A program made the translations under genes and the position numbers. The notes under the pieces are model-generated. The model made no database searches and was not told where the DNA came from. It saw only the letters and a program-made list of their open reading frames with translations. A stretch of 64,000 nucleotides of DNA from Halorientalis regularis (lineage in GTDB: Archaea; Halobacteriota; Halobacteria; Halobacteriales; Haloarculaceae), in NCBI RefSeq assembly GCF_023698535.1, contig NZ_JALJCL010000006.1, forward strand, positions 62,001-126,000, given 5' to 3'. This document shows, in pieces, positions 17,555-27,610 of the stretch. The number at the start of each line of letters is the position of its first letter. Position 1 is the stretch's first letter.

Positions 17555-18287
17555 CGCCGCGACGGTTTACGCCGCCAGCGCCGCCGTCTACGCCGTCGTA
17601 ATCGCAGGGCTCGTGCTGTGGCTCCGCCGGATTCCCGACGCGTATCGGCAGTACTGTCTCCCGGTCCTCGGCATCGTCGTGATCTCGGGGATCGCAGTGG
17701 CGCTCGATGCAGCGGGAATCGGCACCGTCGTCGTGAACGAATACGCGATCACGATCCCGAGTCTGCTCGGCGACCTGATCGCCTACCCCGCGCTGTGGGC
17801 AGTCGCGGCCCTGTTGGCCGGCGTCGACCGGCGACTGTTCGCGATCACGATTGCGCTCCCGTTCGCCCAGCGAGCCGCCTTCACCATCGCCGCGATCACC
17901 GGCGGCCTGGTCGCGCTGGTGATGCTGGCCGTCCTCGTGGTCGGACACCTCGTCTTGCTGTATCTCTACCGGAATCAGATCTGGGAGGCGGCCCAGTCGG
18001 TTTCGGAGGAACAGCGGCTCCTCCACTGGAAAGCCCGGAACCTGCTGCTGTTCCTCATCGGGATGATCATCGTGTCGGCGGTACTGGGACTGGTCGGATT
18101 GTTCGACAACTTCGTCAGTTCGGTGCTGACCCAGTACATGAACCTCCTGATCCGCGCGGGCTTTGCCGGCTTCCTCTTTGCCAACGTCACGAACATCGAC
18201 GTCGGCGACGCGGCCGGTGGCCTCCTCGACGAGATCGGCGGGGCGAACGACGCCGGCGGATCGACGAATCCCGGCCCCGCCGACTGA
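17547..18287 (+). CDS. opsin-fold seven-TM protein lacking the retinal lysine
   Basis: The ATG lies inside the transducer's stop (ATGATTAG, 8-base overlap); GTG 17538 is a less likely start. The 246-residue product has seven hydrophobic helices and aligns nearly without gaps to sensory rhodopsin II as I recall it. [10 protein letters not shown] (89-98) matches LLAGLDSREF at the C-D loop, Pro81 is kept, RNLL begins helix F and Y197-M-N-L-L-I-R203-A-G-F matches Y199-L-D-L-V-T-K205-V-G-F. The Schiff-base lysine is Arg203, the helix-G Asp is Asn199, the counterion Asp75 is Gly75, Arg72 is Ser72 and Trp76 is Asp76; the helix-F pocket aromatics are also gone. Retinal binding is therefore unlikely. 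The retained Tyr197, which contacts HtrII in the known complex, suggests it still pairs with the transducer. Confidence 0.75.
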   Translation: MISAATVYAASAAVYAVVIAGLVLWLRRIPDAYRQYCLPVLGIVVISGIAVALDAAGIGTVVVNEYAITIPSLLGDLIAYPALWAVAALLAGVDRRLFAITIALPFAQRAAFTIAAITGGLVALVMLAVLVVGHLVLLYLYRNQIWEAAQSVSEEQRLLHWKARNLLLFLIGMIIVSAVLGLVGLFDNFVSSVLTQYMNLLIRAGFAGFLFANVTNIDVGDAAGGLLDEIGGANDAGGSTNPGPAD

Positions 18288-18288
18288 G

Positions 18289-18720
18289 TCAGTTCCCGCC
18301 GCTCAACGCCTCGTTCAGCCCGTCGACCGGAATGACGGAGTAATCGACAGTGAGCGTGTCCTTCGTCGCTCGGATCTTGCCCACGAAGGTAGAGATGTCC
18401 TCCAGGGAGCCTTCGAGGATGAACAGTTCCATACAGTACGCGTCGCCGACGTGGTTGTGGACGTTCGACTGGACCAGTTCCTCGTGTTGGTGGCGCAGAT
18501 GCATCATCCGCTCCTCGACGCTGGTGGTCTCGTAGTTGAACAGAACGGTGACGACGCCCATCAGCCGGCGATCCTCCAGCCGACGGTCCTCGAACTCTCC
18601 CAGGAGGTTGCGCGCGGCTTCCCTGACGACTTCGCTGCGGCCCGTGTACCCGTGGCCGTCCGCGAACTCGTCGATTCTGTCGAGTTGTTCGTCCGGCATC
18701 GACACGCTGACGACGGTCAT
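18289..18720 (-). CDS. nikR: NikR-like nickel-responsive ribbon-helix-helix regulator
   Basis: The 143-residue protein starts with a ribbon-helix-helix domain ([32 protein letters not shown]) followed by an ACT-like metal-binding domain. The high-affinity nickel ligands of NikR are all recognisable: the histidine in HLRHQHEEL, the HNH pair in NVHNHVGD and the cysteine in YCMELF. It should bind nickel and repress nickel uptake or urease-related genes; a NicO permease and urease lie ~18 kb away. Convergent with the opsin-like gene (one base between stops). Alternative: a general CopG-family regulator for another transition metal. Confidence 0.85.
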   Translation of the reverse strand: MTVVSVSMPDEQLDRIDEFADGHGYTGRSEVVREAARNLLGEFEDRRLEDRRLMGVVTVLFNYETTSVEERMMHLRHQHEELVQSNVHNHVGDAYCMELFILEGSLEDISTFVGKIRATKDTLTVDYSVIPVDGLNEALSGGN

Positions 18721-18742
18721 GCTGTTAACTCAGCGCCGCTCA

Positions 18743-18752
18743 GATATTAATG
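18743..18752 (-). promoter_or_regulatory. TATA box of nikR
   Basis: CATTAATATC on the minus strand lies 23-32 bases upstream of the nikR ATG, which predicts a leaderless or nearly leaderless transcript, normal for haloarchaea. Confidence 0.45.
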
Positions 18753-18768
18753 ATTGGTAAGTCCCGAA

Positions 18769-20253
18769 CTACGACCCGTCGTCGAGTGCCTGCCAGGACA
18801 GTCGGGGATTCCGGGCCGCCGCGACCTGATCGATCCGCCGGGCGCTGGTCTCGTGGGGGGCCGCGTCGAGCGTCGCGTCGTCCTCGCCGGCGACGGCGTC
18901 GAAGGCGGCTGCGAGTTGATCGAGCGTCCGTTTGCTCTCGACTTCGGTGGGTTCGGTCATCAGTGCCTCGCCGACGATCTCGGGCCACTTCGTCGTGGGC
19001 GGGTGGACGCCGTAGTCCAGCATCCGTTTGGCCACGTCGGCGGCGTCCTGCTCGCCCGCGCTCGCGACGAATTCGTGGTGGAACGGACCGAACGGGACCT
19101 CGTAGTCGACCTGCGTCGCGAGATAGTTGGCGTTCAGTACGGCCTTCGCGCTGGCGTCGGCGAGTCCGGGATCACCCAGCCGCGCGATGTAGGCGTAGGC
19201 CTTGATCAGGACGAGCCAGTTGCCCTCGAAGCCGTGGACCTTCCCGACGCTGTGTTCGGGCTCGTAGCGTTCGTAGCCGGACCCCCCGGCCCGCTCCCGG
19301 ACGTGGGGACTCGGCAGATACGGAGCCAGATCGGATTTGACGCCGACGGGGCCAGCGCCGGGCCCGCCGCCACCGTGGGGCGTCGCGAACGTCTTGTGGA
19401 CGTTGTAGTGCATGATGTCGAAGCCCATGTCGCCGGGGCGAGCCCGCCCTAGCAGGGCGTTGAGGTTCGCGCCGTCGTAGTAGAGCAGGCCGCCAGCGTC
19501 GTGGACGACCTCGGCGATCTCCTCGATGTCGCGCTCGAAGAGGCCGAGCGTGTTGGGGTTGGTGAGCATCAGCGCCGCGGTGTCCTCGCCGACCGCCGCC
19601 TCCAGCGCGTCCAGATCGACGCGGCCGTCCTCGGCGCTGGGCAGTTCCACCACGTCGTAGCCCGCCAGCGCCGCGCTCGCGAAGTTGGTCCCGTGCGCGC
19701 TGTCGGGGACGACCACTTCCGTGCGCTCCTCGCCGTTTGCTTCGTGGTAGGCTTTCGCGATCAGGATGCCAGCGTACTCGCCGGCCGCGCCCGCCGGCGG
19801 CTGGAGCGTCACCGCGTCCATCCCGCCGATCCGACCCAGATAGTCCTGCAGCCCGGCCATCACGGCCAGGGTGCCCTGCACGCTGTCGTCGGGTCGGTCC
19901 GGGTGGACCGCGCCGTCGGGCAGGGCCGCCACGTCCTCTGTGAACTTGGGGTTGTACTTCATCGTACAGGACCCCAGCGGGAAGGGACCGCTCTCGACGC
20001 CGTAGTTCATCTGGGAGAGCCGGGTGTAGTGGCGGGCCAGTTCCGGCTCCGAGAGGGCGGGCAGCTCCAGCGAGTCCCGTGTGAGGTCGTCGGGCAGCGG
20101 CGAGTCGTCGCCGCCGACCGCGACCTCGGTAGTGTCTTTCTCCGAGAGGAGCGGTTCGTACCGGTCGTCGGAGTCGGTCCAGCGGGCCTGCTGGTAGCCC
20201 AGCGTCCCCGATCCGTCGTCGCCCGGGTCGGACTCGGACGGGTCGTCGCTCAT
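18769..20253 (-). CDS. gcvPB: glycine dehydrogenase (decarboxylating) subunit 2
   Basis: P-protein beta subunit of the glycine cleavage system: binds PLP, decarboxylates glycine and passes the aminomethyl group to the lipoyl arm of GcvH. The PLP lysine is in [18 protein letters not shown]. The 494-residue length is usual for the split archaeal and Gram-positive form. Its start overlaps the gcvPA stop by four bases, so the two subunits are translationally coupled. GcvT and GcvH are encoded separately at 27.7-29.2 kb. Confidence 0.93.
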   Translation of the reverse strand: MSDDPSESDPGDDGSGTLGYQQARWTDSDDRYEPLLSEKDTTEVAVGGDDSPLPDDLTRDSLELPALSEPELARHYTRLSQMNYGVESGPFPLGSCTMKYNPKFTEDVAALPDGAVHPDRPDDSVQGTLAVMAGLQDYLGRIGGMDAVTLQPPAGAAGEYAGILIAKAYHEANGEERTEVVVPDSAHGTNFASAALAGYDVVELPSAEDGRVDLDALEAAVGEDTAALMLTNPNTLGLFERDIEEIAEVVHDAGGLLYYDGANLNALLGRARPGDMGFDIMHYNVHKTFATPHGGGGPGAGPVGVKSDLAPYLPSPHVRERAGGSGYERYEPEHSVGKVHGFEGNWLVLIKAYAYIARLGDPGLADASAKAVLNANYLATQVDYEVPFGPFHHEFVASAGEQDAADVAKRMLDYGVHPPTTKWPEIVGEALMTEPTEVESKRTLDQLAAAFDAVAGEDDATLDAAPHETSARRIDQVAAARNPRLSWQALDDGS

Positions 20254-21587
20254 GGGGCCACCTCCGCCACCGCGTCGACCAGCCCATCCACGGCCGCCGT
20301 CGTCCGTTCGGTCACACAGACCTGCAGGAGGTGTTCACCCACGTCGTGGACCGCGTAGCCCCGATCGCGGAGGTCAGCCGCGACCGCCGTGGCGGGCTGG
20401 TCCGTCCGGGCCAGGAACTCCCGGAAGTGGTGCCGGTCGTGGACGGGTGCCTGCACGCCCTCGATCTCGTCGAGTCGGGCCGCCAGATCCTGGGGATAGC
20501 GCACGCAGTCCTCGGCCAGCTCGACCAGTCCGTCCGGGCCGAGCCAGGCCGCGTGGATCGCCGTTCGCAGCGCCACCCACGCCTGGTTCGTACAGATGTT
20601 CGAGGTCGCCCGCTCCTTGCGGATGTGCTGTTCGCGGGTCTGGAGGGTCAGGGTGTAGGCTCGCCGCCCGCTCTCGTCTTCGCCAGCGCCGACCAGCCGG
20701 CCCGGCACCTGCCGGAGGTAGTCCTCGTGCGTGGCGAACATCCCCAGCCCCATCCCGTAACTGCGGCCCAGCCCGAGCGTGCTGGCGTCACCGATCACCA
20801 CGTCCGCGCCGACGCTGGCTGGCTCTTCCAGGAGCGCGAGCGCCACTGGATCCGAGCCCAGACAGAACAGCGCGTCCTGGGCCGCAGCGAGGTCGCCGAC
20901 GGCCGACAGCGATTCCTCGATCACGCCCCGCACTGTGGGCGTCTCGGCGTACACCATCGCCACGTCCTCGCCCATACTGCCTTCGAGGGCATCGGTGTCG
21001 ACGGCACCGTCGTCCATCGGATAGGCCTCGACGGTGACCCCCGCGCCGTCAGCGTAGTTCTCCAGCACGGCCCGCCGCCCGGCTGCGAGGTGGGCGGGGA
21101 CGAGCACGCGGTCGCCCGAGACCGACCGGACGCGCTGGGCGAGCGTCGCGGCCTCGCCGAGCGCGGTGGCGGCGTCGTACATCGAGCAGTTGGCCACGTC
21201 CAACCCGGTGAACTCGACGAGCATGGACTGGTACTCGAAGAGGGCCTGGAGAAAGCCCTGAGCGACCTCGGGCTGGTACTGCGTGTACGAAGTCAGGAAC
21301 TCCGAGCGGTCGGCCAGGTGGTCGACCAGCGACGGGACGTAGTGGTCGTAGTGGCCGCGGCCGAGCAGTTCGGTGAGGTCGTCGTTGCGCGACAGCGTGC
21401 GCTCGATATCGCGCCGAACCGCGCGCTCGCTTTCGGGTTCGATGCCGAGTTCGTCGGTGAAGCGGACGGCCTCGGGGATGTCGAACAGTGCTTCCTCGCT
21501 GTCGACGCCGACGGCGTCGAGCATGGTCGCCGTCTCCGCCTCGGTGTGGGGTGCGTACGGACTCCCGCGTGTATCGTTGTCGGTCAT
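20250..21587 (-). CDS. gcvPA: glycine dehydrogenase (decarboxylating) subunit 1
   Basis: The ATG at 21587 ([18 protein letters not shown]) gives 445 residues, the normal length; the longer open frame upstream runs into the antiporter gene. Conserved landmarks are [30 protein letters not shown] and [12 protein letters not shown]. It forms the P-protein heterodimer with the next gene. An 80-base gap separates it from the antiporter gene on the same strand and contains a short T-rich run after the antiporter stop. Confidence 0.92.
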   Translation of the reverse strand: MTDNDTRGSPYAPHTEAETATMLDAVGVDSEEALFDIPEAVRFTDELGIEPESERAVRRDIERTLSRNDDLTELLGRGHYDHYVPSLVDHLADRSEFLTSYTQYQPEVAQGFLQALFEYQSMLVEFTGLDVANCSMYDAATALGEAATLAQRVRSVSGDRVLVPAHLAAGRRAVLENYADGAGVTVEAYPMDDGAVDTDALEGSMGEDVAMVYAETPTVRGVIEESLSAVGDLAAAQDALFCLGSDPVALALLEEPASVGADVVIGDASTLGLGRSYGMGLGMFATHEDYLRQVPGRLVGAGEDESGRRAYTLTLQTREQHIRKERATSNICTNQAWVALRTAIHAAWLGPDGLVELAEDCVRYPQDLAARLDEIEGVQAPVHDRHHFREFLARTDQPATAVAADLRDRGYAVHDVGEHLLQVCVTERTTAAVDGLVDAVAEVAP

Positions 21588-21667
21588 GGTAGCTGCCGCA
21601 GGACGGCGCCGCCGCCCTGTGTCCTTGGGGACTGTTACGGCCGGGCTGAAAAGAGTCTCCCGGTTGG

Positions 21668-23530
21668 TCACGCGGTACAGAACTCGATGGCGTCCCGAAC
21701 GGCTTCCTTCCGACCGATGATCGTGACGTGATCGCCGTGTTCGATGCGATCCTCGGCGTGGGGGATCCGGTTCTCGTCGCCCCGGCTGATCAGGCCGACG
21801 TAACACCCCTCCGGGAGGTCCTCTGCGAGGTCGGCCACGGTCCGGCCGGCCGCCGCGTCGGCCGTGACCTCGATCTCCTGGACGTCGCCGGTCCGGTCGA
21901 GTTCGGTCATCCAGCGCGCGATGGCCGGCCGCTCGATCACGTTGTCCATCGACCACGCGACGGACATCCCCGTCGAGATGGCCTCGATATCGAGGTCCTG
22001 AAAGGCGTCCTCGTTGTCGGGCTGGTTGACGCGGGCGACGACCGTCGCCACGTCGTAGGTGTTTCGCGCCAGCTGGCCGACCAGCAGGTTCACGTCGTCG
22101 CTGGGCGTCGCGGCCGCGATCACCTTCGCGTTCTCGGCTCCAGCCGACCGCAACACCTCCCGGTCCGTCCCGTCGCCGTGTTCGACGCGGTAGCCGTCCT
22201 CCCGGAGTGATTCGACCACGTCCTCGTCGCGTTCGACGATGGTGACCTCCTCGCCGCGGTCTTCGAGTCGGTCCGCCAGCGCCTGCCCGATTCGTCCGCC
22301 GCCGACGATGATGGTTCGCATCGGAATCACGTCGAGTGCCTGCGCGATGTGACGGGCCAGTCCCCCTTGAAACGCGACGGTCGCGAAGATGACGAGAAAG
22401 ACCGTACCGACCAGCGTCGTCGCCACCTCGGGCCGGCTGTCGCCGAGCTGGAGGGCGAACAGCGTCACGACGCTGGCGGGGATGATCCCCCGTGGCCCGA
22501 TGGCACTGACGAACAGCCGCTCGCGGAACGTGAACCGCTCGCCGACCGTCGAGAGAAAGACCAGCAACGGTCGGATCACCAGCGCGACCACGAGGACGAC
22601 GGCGATGCCACCGATCCCGAGCGACCGCAGGTCCGACAGCGAGAGCAACGAGGCCAGCACGACGAACACGAAGGTCAAGACCACCAGCGTCACGTCACCT
22701 TTGAACTGCTCGATCTGCTCGCGGTAGGGCAGGTCGACGTTGCCGAGCAGGAATCCGGCGCTGGCGACGGCAGCGATGCCCGACTCGGCGACGCCCAGTC
22801 CGGCCTCGGCGACGCCGTAGGCGACCAGCGCCGCCGCCAGCACCACGAGCCGCGCGTTGCGGGGCGCGTTCTCGGTCGGCAGTTCCAGGCGCGCCAGCAA
22901 CAGCCAGACGACGCCGGCCACGGCCACGCCCACGAGGACGCCCGCCCCGAGCCGGTAGGCGAACTGCCCGATCAGCGTCGGCAGGCCCTCGCCCTCCAGC
23001 AGGAGGTACTCGAACATCACGATGGCCAGGATGGCGGCGGTCACGTCGTTGACGACGCCCTCGGTCTCCAGCGTCGTCGCCACGCGCTCGCGCACGGGGA
23101 CGACCTCCAGAATCGGCGTGATGACCGTCGGCCCCGTCGCGATCAACAGTGAGCCGATCAGCAGCGCCAGTTCCCACGAAGTCCCCAGCGCAAAGCGGAC
23201 GACGACGGCGGTCCCGAGGTGTGAGACGATCGCGCCGAACGTCACCAGCCGCAACGTCTCCCGTGGTGCTTCCCGCAACCGGTCGATCTTGAGCGCGAAC
23301 GCGCCCTCGAAGACGATGATCGCGACCGAGAGCCCGACGATGGCCGACAGCGACCCGCCGTCGATGGCACTCGGCGTGATCAGTCCCAGTCCCTCGGGCC
23401 CGACGGCGACGCCGGCCGCCAGCCAGAACAGGACGCTCGGCACGCTCAGCCAGTCCGAGAACACCTGTGCAGCCACGCCGACACCGACGACGGTGACGAC
23501 GAGCGCGATGAGTTCTGTCGAAGCGGACAC
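21668..23530 (-). CDS. NhaP-type Na+(K+)/H+ antiporter with TrkA-N and TrkA-C domains
   Basis: The 620 residues comprise ~12 membrane helices (1-~395) of the CPA family, with the ion-site motif EGVVNDVTA (Asn-Asp as in CPA1/NhaP) and GPRGII later in the bundle. They are followed by a TrkA-N nucleotide-binding domain (~400-520, [17 protein letters not shown]) and a TrkA-C domain at the end. It should exchange cytoplasmic Na+ or K+ for H+, gated by a nucleotide bound to the TrkA module, relevant to salt-in osmoadaptation. Substrate preference cannot be read from the sequence. Confidence 0.88.
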   Translation of the reverse strand: MSASTELIALVVTVVGVGVAAQVFSDWLSVPSVLFWLAAGVAVGPEGLGLITPSAIDGGSLSAIVGLSVAIIVFEGAFALKIDRLREAPRETLRLVTFGAIVSHLGTAVVVRFALGTSWELALLIGSLLIATGPTVITPILEVVPVRERVATTLETEGVVNDVTAAILAIVMFEYLLLEGEGLPTLIGQFAYRLGAGVLVGVAVAGVVWLLLARLELPTENAPRNARLVVLAAALVAYGVAEAGLGVAESGIAAVASAGFLLGNVDLPYREQIEQFKGDVTLVVLTFVFVVLASLLSLSDLRSLGIGGIAVVLVVALVIRPLLVFLSTVGERFTFRERLFVSAIGPRGIIPASVVTLFALQLGDSRPEVATTLVGTVFLVIFATVAFQGGLARHIAQALDVIPMRTIIVGGGRIGQALADRLEDRGEEVTIVERDEDVVESLREDGYRVEHGDGTDREVLRSAGAENAKVIAAATPSDDVNLLVGQLARNTYDVATVVARVNQPDNEDAFQDLDIEAISTGMSVAWSMDNVIERPAIARWMTELDRTGDVQEIEVTADAAAGRTVADLAEDLPEGCYVGLISRGDENRIPHAEDRIEHGDHVTIIGRKEAVRDAIEFCTA

Positions 23531-23985
23531 CGGCGTAGTCGTTCGATTCCCGACACGCCAACGTCGAAAGTGTTCCGCTCGGTGGGTCTCCGGTTGGTTT
23601 CGTGTCTAACTACGAATCATAAACTCGTAATCGCTATAGCAAATTGGCAGGCGGTGCTGTCGTAGTCGGTGGTCGTGGCCGACCGAGCACTGTTTCGAGC
23701 TCTGAAACACTGGTTCGGCTCTTTTTATCATCCGGGGCCTCAAACCGAGTGCCGGGAGTGAACGTGGCCGTGCCGATACACGCTCCGTGCCGACCGACGG
23801 CCCGCTGCCGGCTGGTCCCCCATGAGCCACGAGACAGACGACCGCGATATCGCGGACCGGATTCGGACACAGCGTGTCCGGAAACGGCCCGGTCGCACCG
23901 ACGACGAATAGCACTCGATCCCACCCTGCCCTATCCACACGCCACCCTCTCGTCACATTTTTTGCCGGTCACGACCCGTCGCGTC
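23531..23985. other. largely gene-free gap
   Basis: Divergent promoters are not clear. There is a TATA-like CTTTTTATC at about 23720-23730 and one possible small gene at 23822-23911. The remaining open frames on both strands have arginine/proline-rich compositions typical of GC-rich shadows. Confidence 0.35.
23822..23911 (+). CDS. possible 29-residue charged small protein
   Basis: ATG to TAG encodes a very hydrophilic peptide starting MSHETDDRDIADRIRTQ. A TATA-like element lies ~95 bases upstream. The same DNA contains two palindromes (CCGCGATATCGCGG and CGGACAC-AGC-GTGTCCG), so it may instead be a regulatory or structured segment. No homologue is recognised. Confidence 0.25.
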   Translation: MSHETDDRDIADRIRTQRVRKRPGRTDDE

Positions 23986-24402
23986 TCATCCATCCGTGAC
24001 CGATTCCAGCCAGTCGAACTGTGCGGTCAACTCTTTTCGGCGCTGGCGCTTGATCACCGTCGCGTCGAGGACGGCACCCACGACGGCCACGTCCAGCGCG
24101 AACTCGGTCGTCGCCGTCACCCGCGTTCCGTCGTCCGCGTCGGTGATCTCATAGGTCGTCCACATTGCCTCGAAGATGCCGTCGTCCTGTTCGTAGGCCA
24201 GCTCGGCGTCCGGGCGGTCGACCAGGGTGAGGTCCAGCTCGATGGCGGCGAGACCGAACCCGTTGACGATGGTCATGTCGTCGCCGTCGACGGTCACCGC
24301 GTCGAAGCCGGCCGCGGCCATGAACCGCTGTACGTCGGCCATCGCCTCGCGGATGCGTTCCGGCGACGCGTCGACCGTCCGGGAGACACTGACGGAGTCC
24401 AT
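23986..24402 (-). CDS. SRPBCC-like (START/polyketide cyclase fold) protein
   Basis: The ATG at 24402 (MDSVSVSRTVDASPERIREA) gives 138 residues with the typical start of SRPBCC small-ligand-binding proteins: a beta strand, VDASPERIREAMADVQRF, then a helix-grip pattern ending in a long C-terminal helix. The ligand is unknown. Stands alone upstream of a small membrane protein gene. Confidence 0.6.
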   Translation of the reverse strand: MDSVSVSRTVDASPERIREAMADVQRFMAAAGFDAVTVDGDDMTIVNGFGLAAIELDLTLVDRPDAELAYEQDDGIFEAMWTTYEITDADDGTRVTATTEFALDVAVVGAVLDATVIKRQRRKELTAQFDWLESVTDG

Positions 24403-24466
24403 GCGCAAGCGTTCTCGACCCACGCCCAATCAGTTTGTGGCGAACACGACCGGCTCCCCGCCCCGA

Positions 24467-24667
24467 TCACGAGAGTGCCGACACGCCCACGTACGTGACG
24501 ATGCCGACGGCGAGGCCGAGCGCGACCGCGAACGCCGCGATGGCCCGGAGCGGCGGGCCGCCGGGCGGGAACGAAAACGCGGCGGTCGCCAGGAGCGCAC
24601 TCCCGAGACCGAACGCCGTGGCCGTCGTGATCGGGTGCCGGACGAAACGGTCGTCTGACGGTAACAC
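24467..24667 (-). CDS. small two-TM membrane protein
   Basis: A 66-residue protein with two hydrophobic helices (ITTATAFGLGSALLATAAF and AIAAFAVALGLAVGIVTYVG). No family recognised. It follows the metal ABC transporter operon on the same strand, 45 bases after the permease stop, and could be co-transcribed. Confidence 0.5.
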   Translation of the reverse strand: MLPSDDRFVRHPITTATAFGLGSALLATAAFSFPPGGPPLRAIAAFAVALGLAVGIVTYVGVSALS

Positions 24668-24712
24668 AGATGCGCTTCGAGCGAGGGGCGCAAAACTGTT
24701 CTCCCGACTCGA

Positions 24713-25708
24713 TCAGTCCGAGGTCGGTTCGTCGCCGGCGTCGATCGCACCGAGTGTCGGGGCCTCGTCGTCGCCGAGCGCCGTCCGGACCTTGCCGGCG
24801 ACGACGGCGAGGACGTAGATCGCGACGGCGACCAGCACGATGACGCCGCCGGCGGTCGCCCCGGCGTAGTAGGCGACGCCGATCCCGAGCAGGACGGCCA
24901 GTTCCGCGAGGACGATCGAAACGAGGAGTGAGCCATTGAAGCTCCCCGAGATCTGTGCCGCGCCGGCGACGGGGACCACGAGCATCGCCGCCACGAGGAT
25001 GACGCCCATGATCTGCATGGCACCGACGACGACGAGCGCGGTCAGCATCACCATCACGCGGTTGTACCAGGTGACGGGAATCCCGGACACCTCGGCGGCC
25101 GTCTCGTCGAAGGTGACGTAGAGCAACTGGTTGCGCGTGAGCGCGACCGTCGCGACGATGACGGCGAACAGCACGAGCAGGATGGCGGCGTTCTCGGGCG
25201 AGACCGTCGAGAGGTTCCCGAACAGGTACTGATTGATCCCGACGGCCAGCCCACCGGCGTTGATGCTGATGAGCGTCGTCCCCAGCGCGAACCCGGTCGA
25301 GAGGACGATGGCCATCGACACGTCGTTGTACGCGTCGGTCGTCTCGGAGATTACCTCGATCAACAGCGCGGCGAGCATCGCCACGACGACCGCCGTCAGG
25401 TACGGTGAGACGCCCAGGTCGATCACCGCGTTCAGGAACAGGCCAACGGCGACGCCAGCGAAGGCAGTGTGAGCGAGCGCGTCCCCGATCAGCGCGAGCT
25501 GGCGATGCACGAGGAAGGTACCGATCAGGGGTGCCATCACGCCGATGCAGAGACCGACCAGGATCGCCCGGTGGAGGAACTGGTACTGGAGCAGGGCCAG
25601 TCCCGTCAGGTCCCACAGCAGGAACATGAACGCCGACCACAGATCGAGCAGGACGTACAGCGGTGCGAGCAGGGGATCGAGCGGGCTGGCCTGCAGAACG
25701 GGATTCAT
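24713..25708 (-). CDS. zinc/manganese ABC transporter permease (ZnuB-type)
   Basis: A 331-residue ABC-3 family permease with about nine membrane helices and the family motif LIGDALAHTAFAGVAVG. It forms the channel of a divalent metal importer with the ATPase and binding protein encoded upstream. Its start overlaps the ATPase stop by four bases. Confidence 0.88.
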   Translation of the reverse strand: MNPVLQASPLDPLLAPLYVLLDLWSAFMFLLWDLTGLALLQYQFLHRAILVGLCIGVMAPLIGTFLVHRQLALIGDALAHTAFAGVAVGLFLNAVIDLGVSPYLTAVVVAMLAALLIEVISETTDAYNDVSMAIVLSTGFALGTTLISINAGGLAVGINQYLFGNLSTVSPENAAILLVLFAVIVATVALTRNQLLYVTFDETAAEVSGIPVTWYNRVMVMLTALVVVGAMQIMGVILVAAMLVVPVAGAAQISGSFNGSLLVSIVLAELAVLLGIGVAYYAGATAGGVIVLVAVAIYVLAVVAGKVRTALGDDEAPTLGAIDAGDEPTSD

Positions 25709-26502
25709 CCGGCATCACCCACGATGCTCGCGGTGGTGCCGAACGCGCGGGCGAGCGCGTCGCTCTCGACGAACTCGGTGGTCGGGCCGTCGAAGTACAC
25801 CTCGCGGTTGAGACAGACCACCCGGTCTGCGTGGTCGGTCACGGCGCGCAGGTCGTGTTCGATGAGCAGGATCGTGATGCCGCGCTCGTTGAGCGCGTCC
25901 AGCAGGTCGTAGAACGCCTCGACGGACTCGGCGTCGACGCCGACGGTCGGCTCGTCGAGGACGAGCAGATCCGCCTCGCTCGCCAGCGCTCGCGCGATGA
26001 ACGCCCGCTGGCGTTGCCCGCCCGAGAGGTTCGTGATCCGCCGGTCGGCGAAGTCGCCCATCCCGACCGTCGCCAGCGCGTCGTCGACGATCTCCCAGTC
26101 GTCGGTCGAGAGCCGACCGAACCCGACGTGTGGGAACCGGCCCATCTTCACCACCTCTCGGACGGTGATGGGCATCTCCGTCGAGGCGCTGGCCTGCTGG
26201 GCGACGTAGCCGATCCGGTCGCCGTCGTCGAACGCGTGAGCCGGTTCGTCGAACAGCCGAACCGCCCCCTCGTCGGGCCGGAGAAGTCCGAGCATCAGTT
26301 TCAGCAGCGTCGACTTCCCCGAACCGTTCGGGCCGACCACGGCCACGTACTCGCCCGGCGCGACCGTCAGGGAGACGTTCTCGACGACCGGCGTCGCGGT
26401 GTAGCCGAAGTCGACGCCGGACACGTCGATCACCGCTTCGGCGGGCGACTCGCCGTTTCTCGCCGCAGCGTCGCTCGCGGCGCTGGATTGGGGCCCGGTC
26501 AT
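25705..26502 (-). CDS. zinc/manganese ABC transporter ATP-binding protein (ZnuC-type)
   Basis: The ATG at 26502 overlaps the binding-protein stop (ATGA). The 265 residues include Walker A GPNGSGKST, signature LSGGQRQR, Walker B DLLVLDEP and the switch histidine in LIEHDLR. It powers the adjacent ABC-3 permease. A longer open frame upstream is run-on into znuA. Confidence 0.9.
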   Translation of the reverse strand: MTGPQSSAASDAAARNGESPAEAVIDVSGVDFGYTATPVVENVSLTVAPGEYVAVVGPNGSGKSTLLKLMLGLLRPDEGAVRLFDEPAHAFDDGDRIGYVAQQASASTEMPITVREVVKMGRFPHVGFGRLSTDDWEIVDDALATVGMGDFADRRITNLSGGQRQRAFIARALASEADLLVLDEPTVGVDAESVEAFYDLLDALNERGITILLIEHDLRAVTDHADRVVCLNREVYFDGPTTEFVESDALARAFGTTASIVGDAG

Positions 26503-27542
26503 TCGAAGTTCCTCCACTCCTCGGCCCAGCCGTCGGGGCCGACGTTTTCGGGCGCTTCGTTGCCGAGGACGACCTCGAAGGTGGGCATGTTGATGTTGTC
26601 CGCGATCTCCTCGTAGCCCCAGTCGTTCTCGACCCACTCCTTCCGGACGCCCGCGTAGGGCGTCACCGGGAAGTACGCCTCGACCTGCGTCTCTTCGAGC
26701 AACTGCCTGGCGGGGCGGCGCGATTCGAAGACGCCGTTACCGATGTAGCGGATGTCGTTCTCCCGAATGACCTCCTTGGCGCGGGTGATGTCCTGTGGCT
26801 TCACGTCGCCACTGGCCGCGAGGTTCGTGACCAGCGGCCGCATCTCGACGCCGTACCGGACGCCGATGTACTGGAAGGCGTTGTGTGCGGCGAGTTGCAC
26901 CACCTTCCGGTCGGCCGCGTCGAAGATCGCCTGGTAGTCGCTGTCGATCCGGTCGAGTACGTCGGTCTTGTACGTCTGCGCGTTCTCCCGGAAGGTGTCC
27001 TCGTGGTCGGGCGCGACCGCGACCAGCCCCTCGGTGATATTGTCGACCGACTGTCTGGCTCGCTGGGGGTCGAGCCAGAAGTGTGGGTCCTTGCCCCGAG
27101 TGGCTCCGACGCCCTCCGCCTCGCGGTCGAGGCTGGCGGCCAGGTCGACGAGTTCGACGCCCTCGCGGACGTTGATCAGGTCCGTGTCGATGCCGTCGCC
27201 CTCGATAGTCTCGATGGCCCGGTCGGCCCACGGCTGGAAGCCGGGGCCGACGTGGATGAACGCGTCCGCCTCGATGATCCGTCGAGTCACGTCGAAGTTC
27301 GGTTGCCACCCGTGGCCGTGGAGCCCGGTCGGAACGAGGTTCTCGACCGCGACCGGCGTGTCCGCGGCGATCTGCCGACCGAAATCGTAGAAACTGAAAA
27401 ACGACGCGACCGCGGTCGTGCCGCCCGAGCCACGCCCGCCCCCGAGACAGCCCGCCACTCCGGCCGTCAGCACCCCCGACCCCGCGACCAGCGCCTGCCG
27501 CCGCGAGAGCCGAGACGAAACACCGTGATTCGATTTGTCCAT
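26499..27542 (-). CDS. Tat-exported metal-binding lipoprotein (ZnuA-type)
   Basis: The 347-residue protein starts with a twin-arginine signal and lipobox (SRLSRRQALVAGSG, then VAGCLGG), so it is anchored by Cys-lipid at the outer face. The body is a cluster A-I substrate-binding protein with metal-site segments GLHGHGWQPN, DPHFWLDP and AHNAFQYIG. It should deliver Zn2+ or Mn2+ to the permease; there is no long His-rich loop of the kind typical for high-zinc ZnuA, so Mn2+ is possible. First gene of the operon, with a palindromic operator upstream. Confidence 0.88.
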   Translation of the reverse strand: MDKSNHGVSSRLSRRQALVAGSGVLTAGVAGCLGGGRGSGGTTAVASFFSFYDFGRQIAADTPVAVENLVPTGLHGHGWQPNFDVTRRIIEADAFIHVGPGFQPWADRAIETIEGDGIDTDLINVREGVELVDLAASLDREAEGVGATRGKDPHFWLDPQRARQSVDNITEGLVAVAPDHEDTFRENAQTYKTDVLDRIDSDYQAIFDAADRKVVQLAAHNAFQYIGVRYGVEMRPLVTNLAASGDVKPQDITRAKEVIRENDIRYIGNGVFESRRPARQLLEETQVEAYFPVTPYAGVRKEWVENDWGYEEIADNINMPTFEVVLGNEAPENVGPDGWAEEWRNFE

Positions 27543-27596
27543 GTCAGTACTAGCGGGTTCATCGAAGTAAATAATAGTTCTGCTCCAAACTGATTG

Positions 27597-27610
27597 TTAG
27601 ACAAGTCTAA
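27597..27610. promoter_or_regulatory. palindromic operator upstream of the znuA-type operon
   Basis: TTAGAC-AA-GTCTAA is a perfect 6+6 inverted repeat 55 bases upstream of the ATG. Between it and the gene, on the minus strand, is a TATA-like CTATTATTTAC (about 27568-27578), so the palindrome sits just upstream of the BRE/TATA. Shape and place suit a DtxR/SirR-type metal regulator. Confidence 0.6.
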
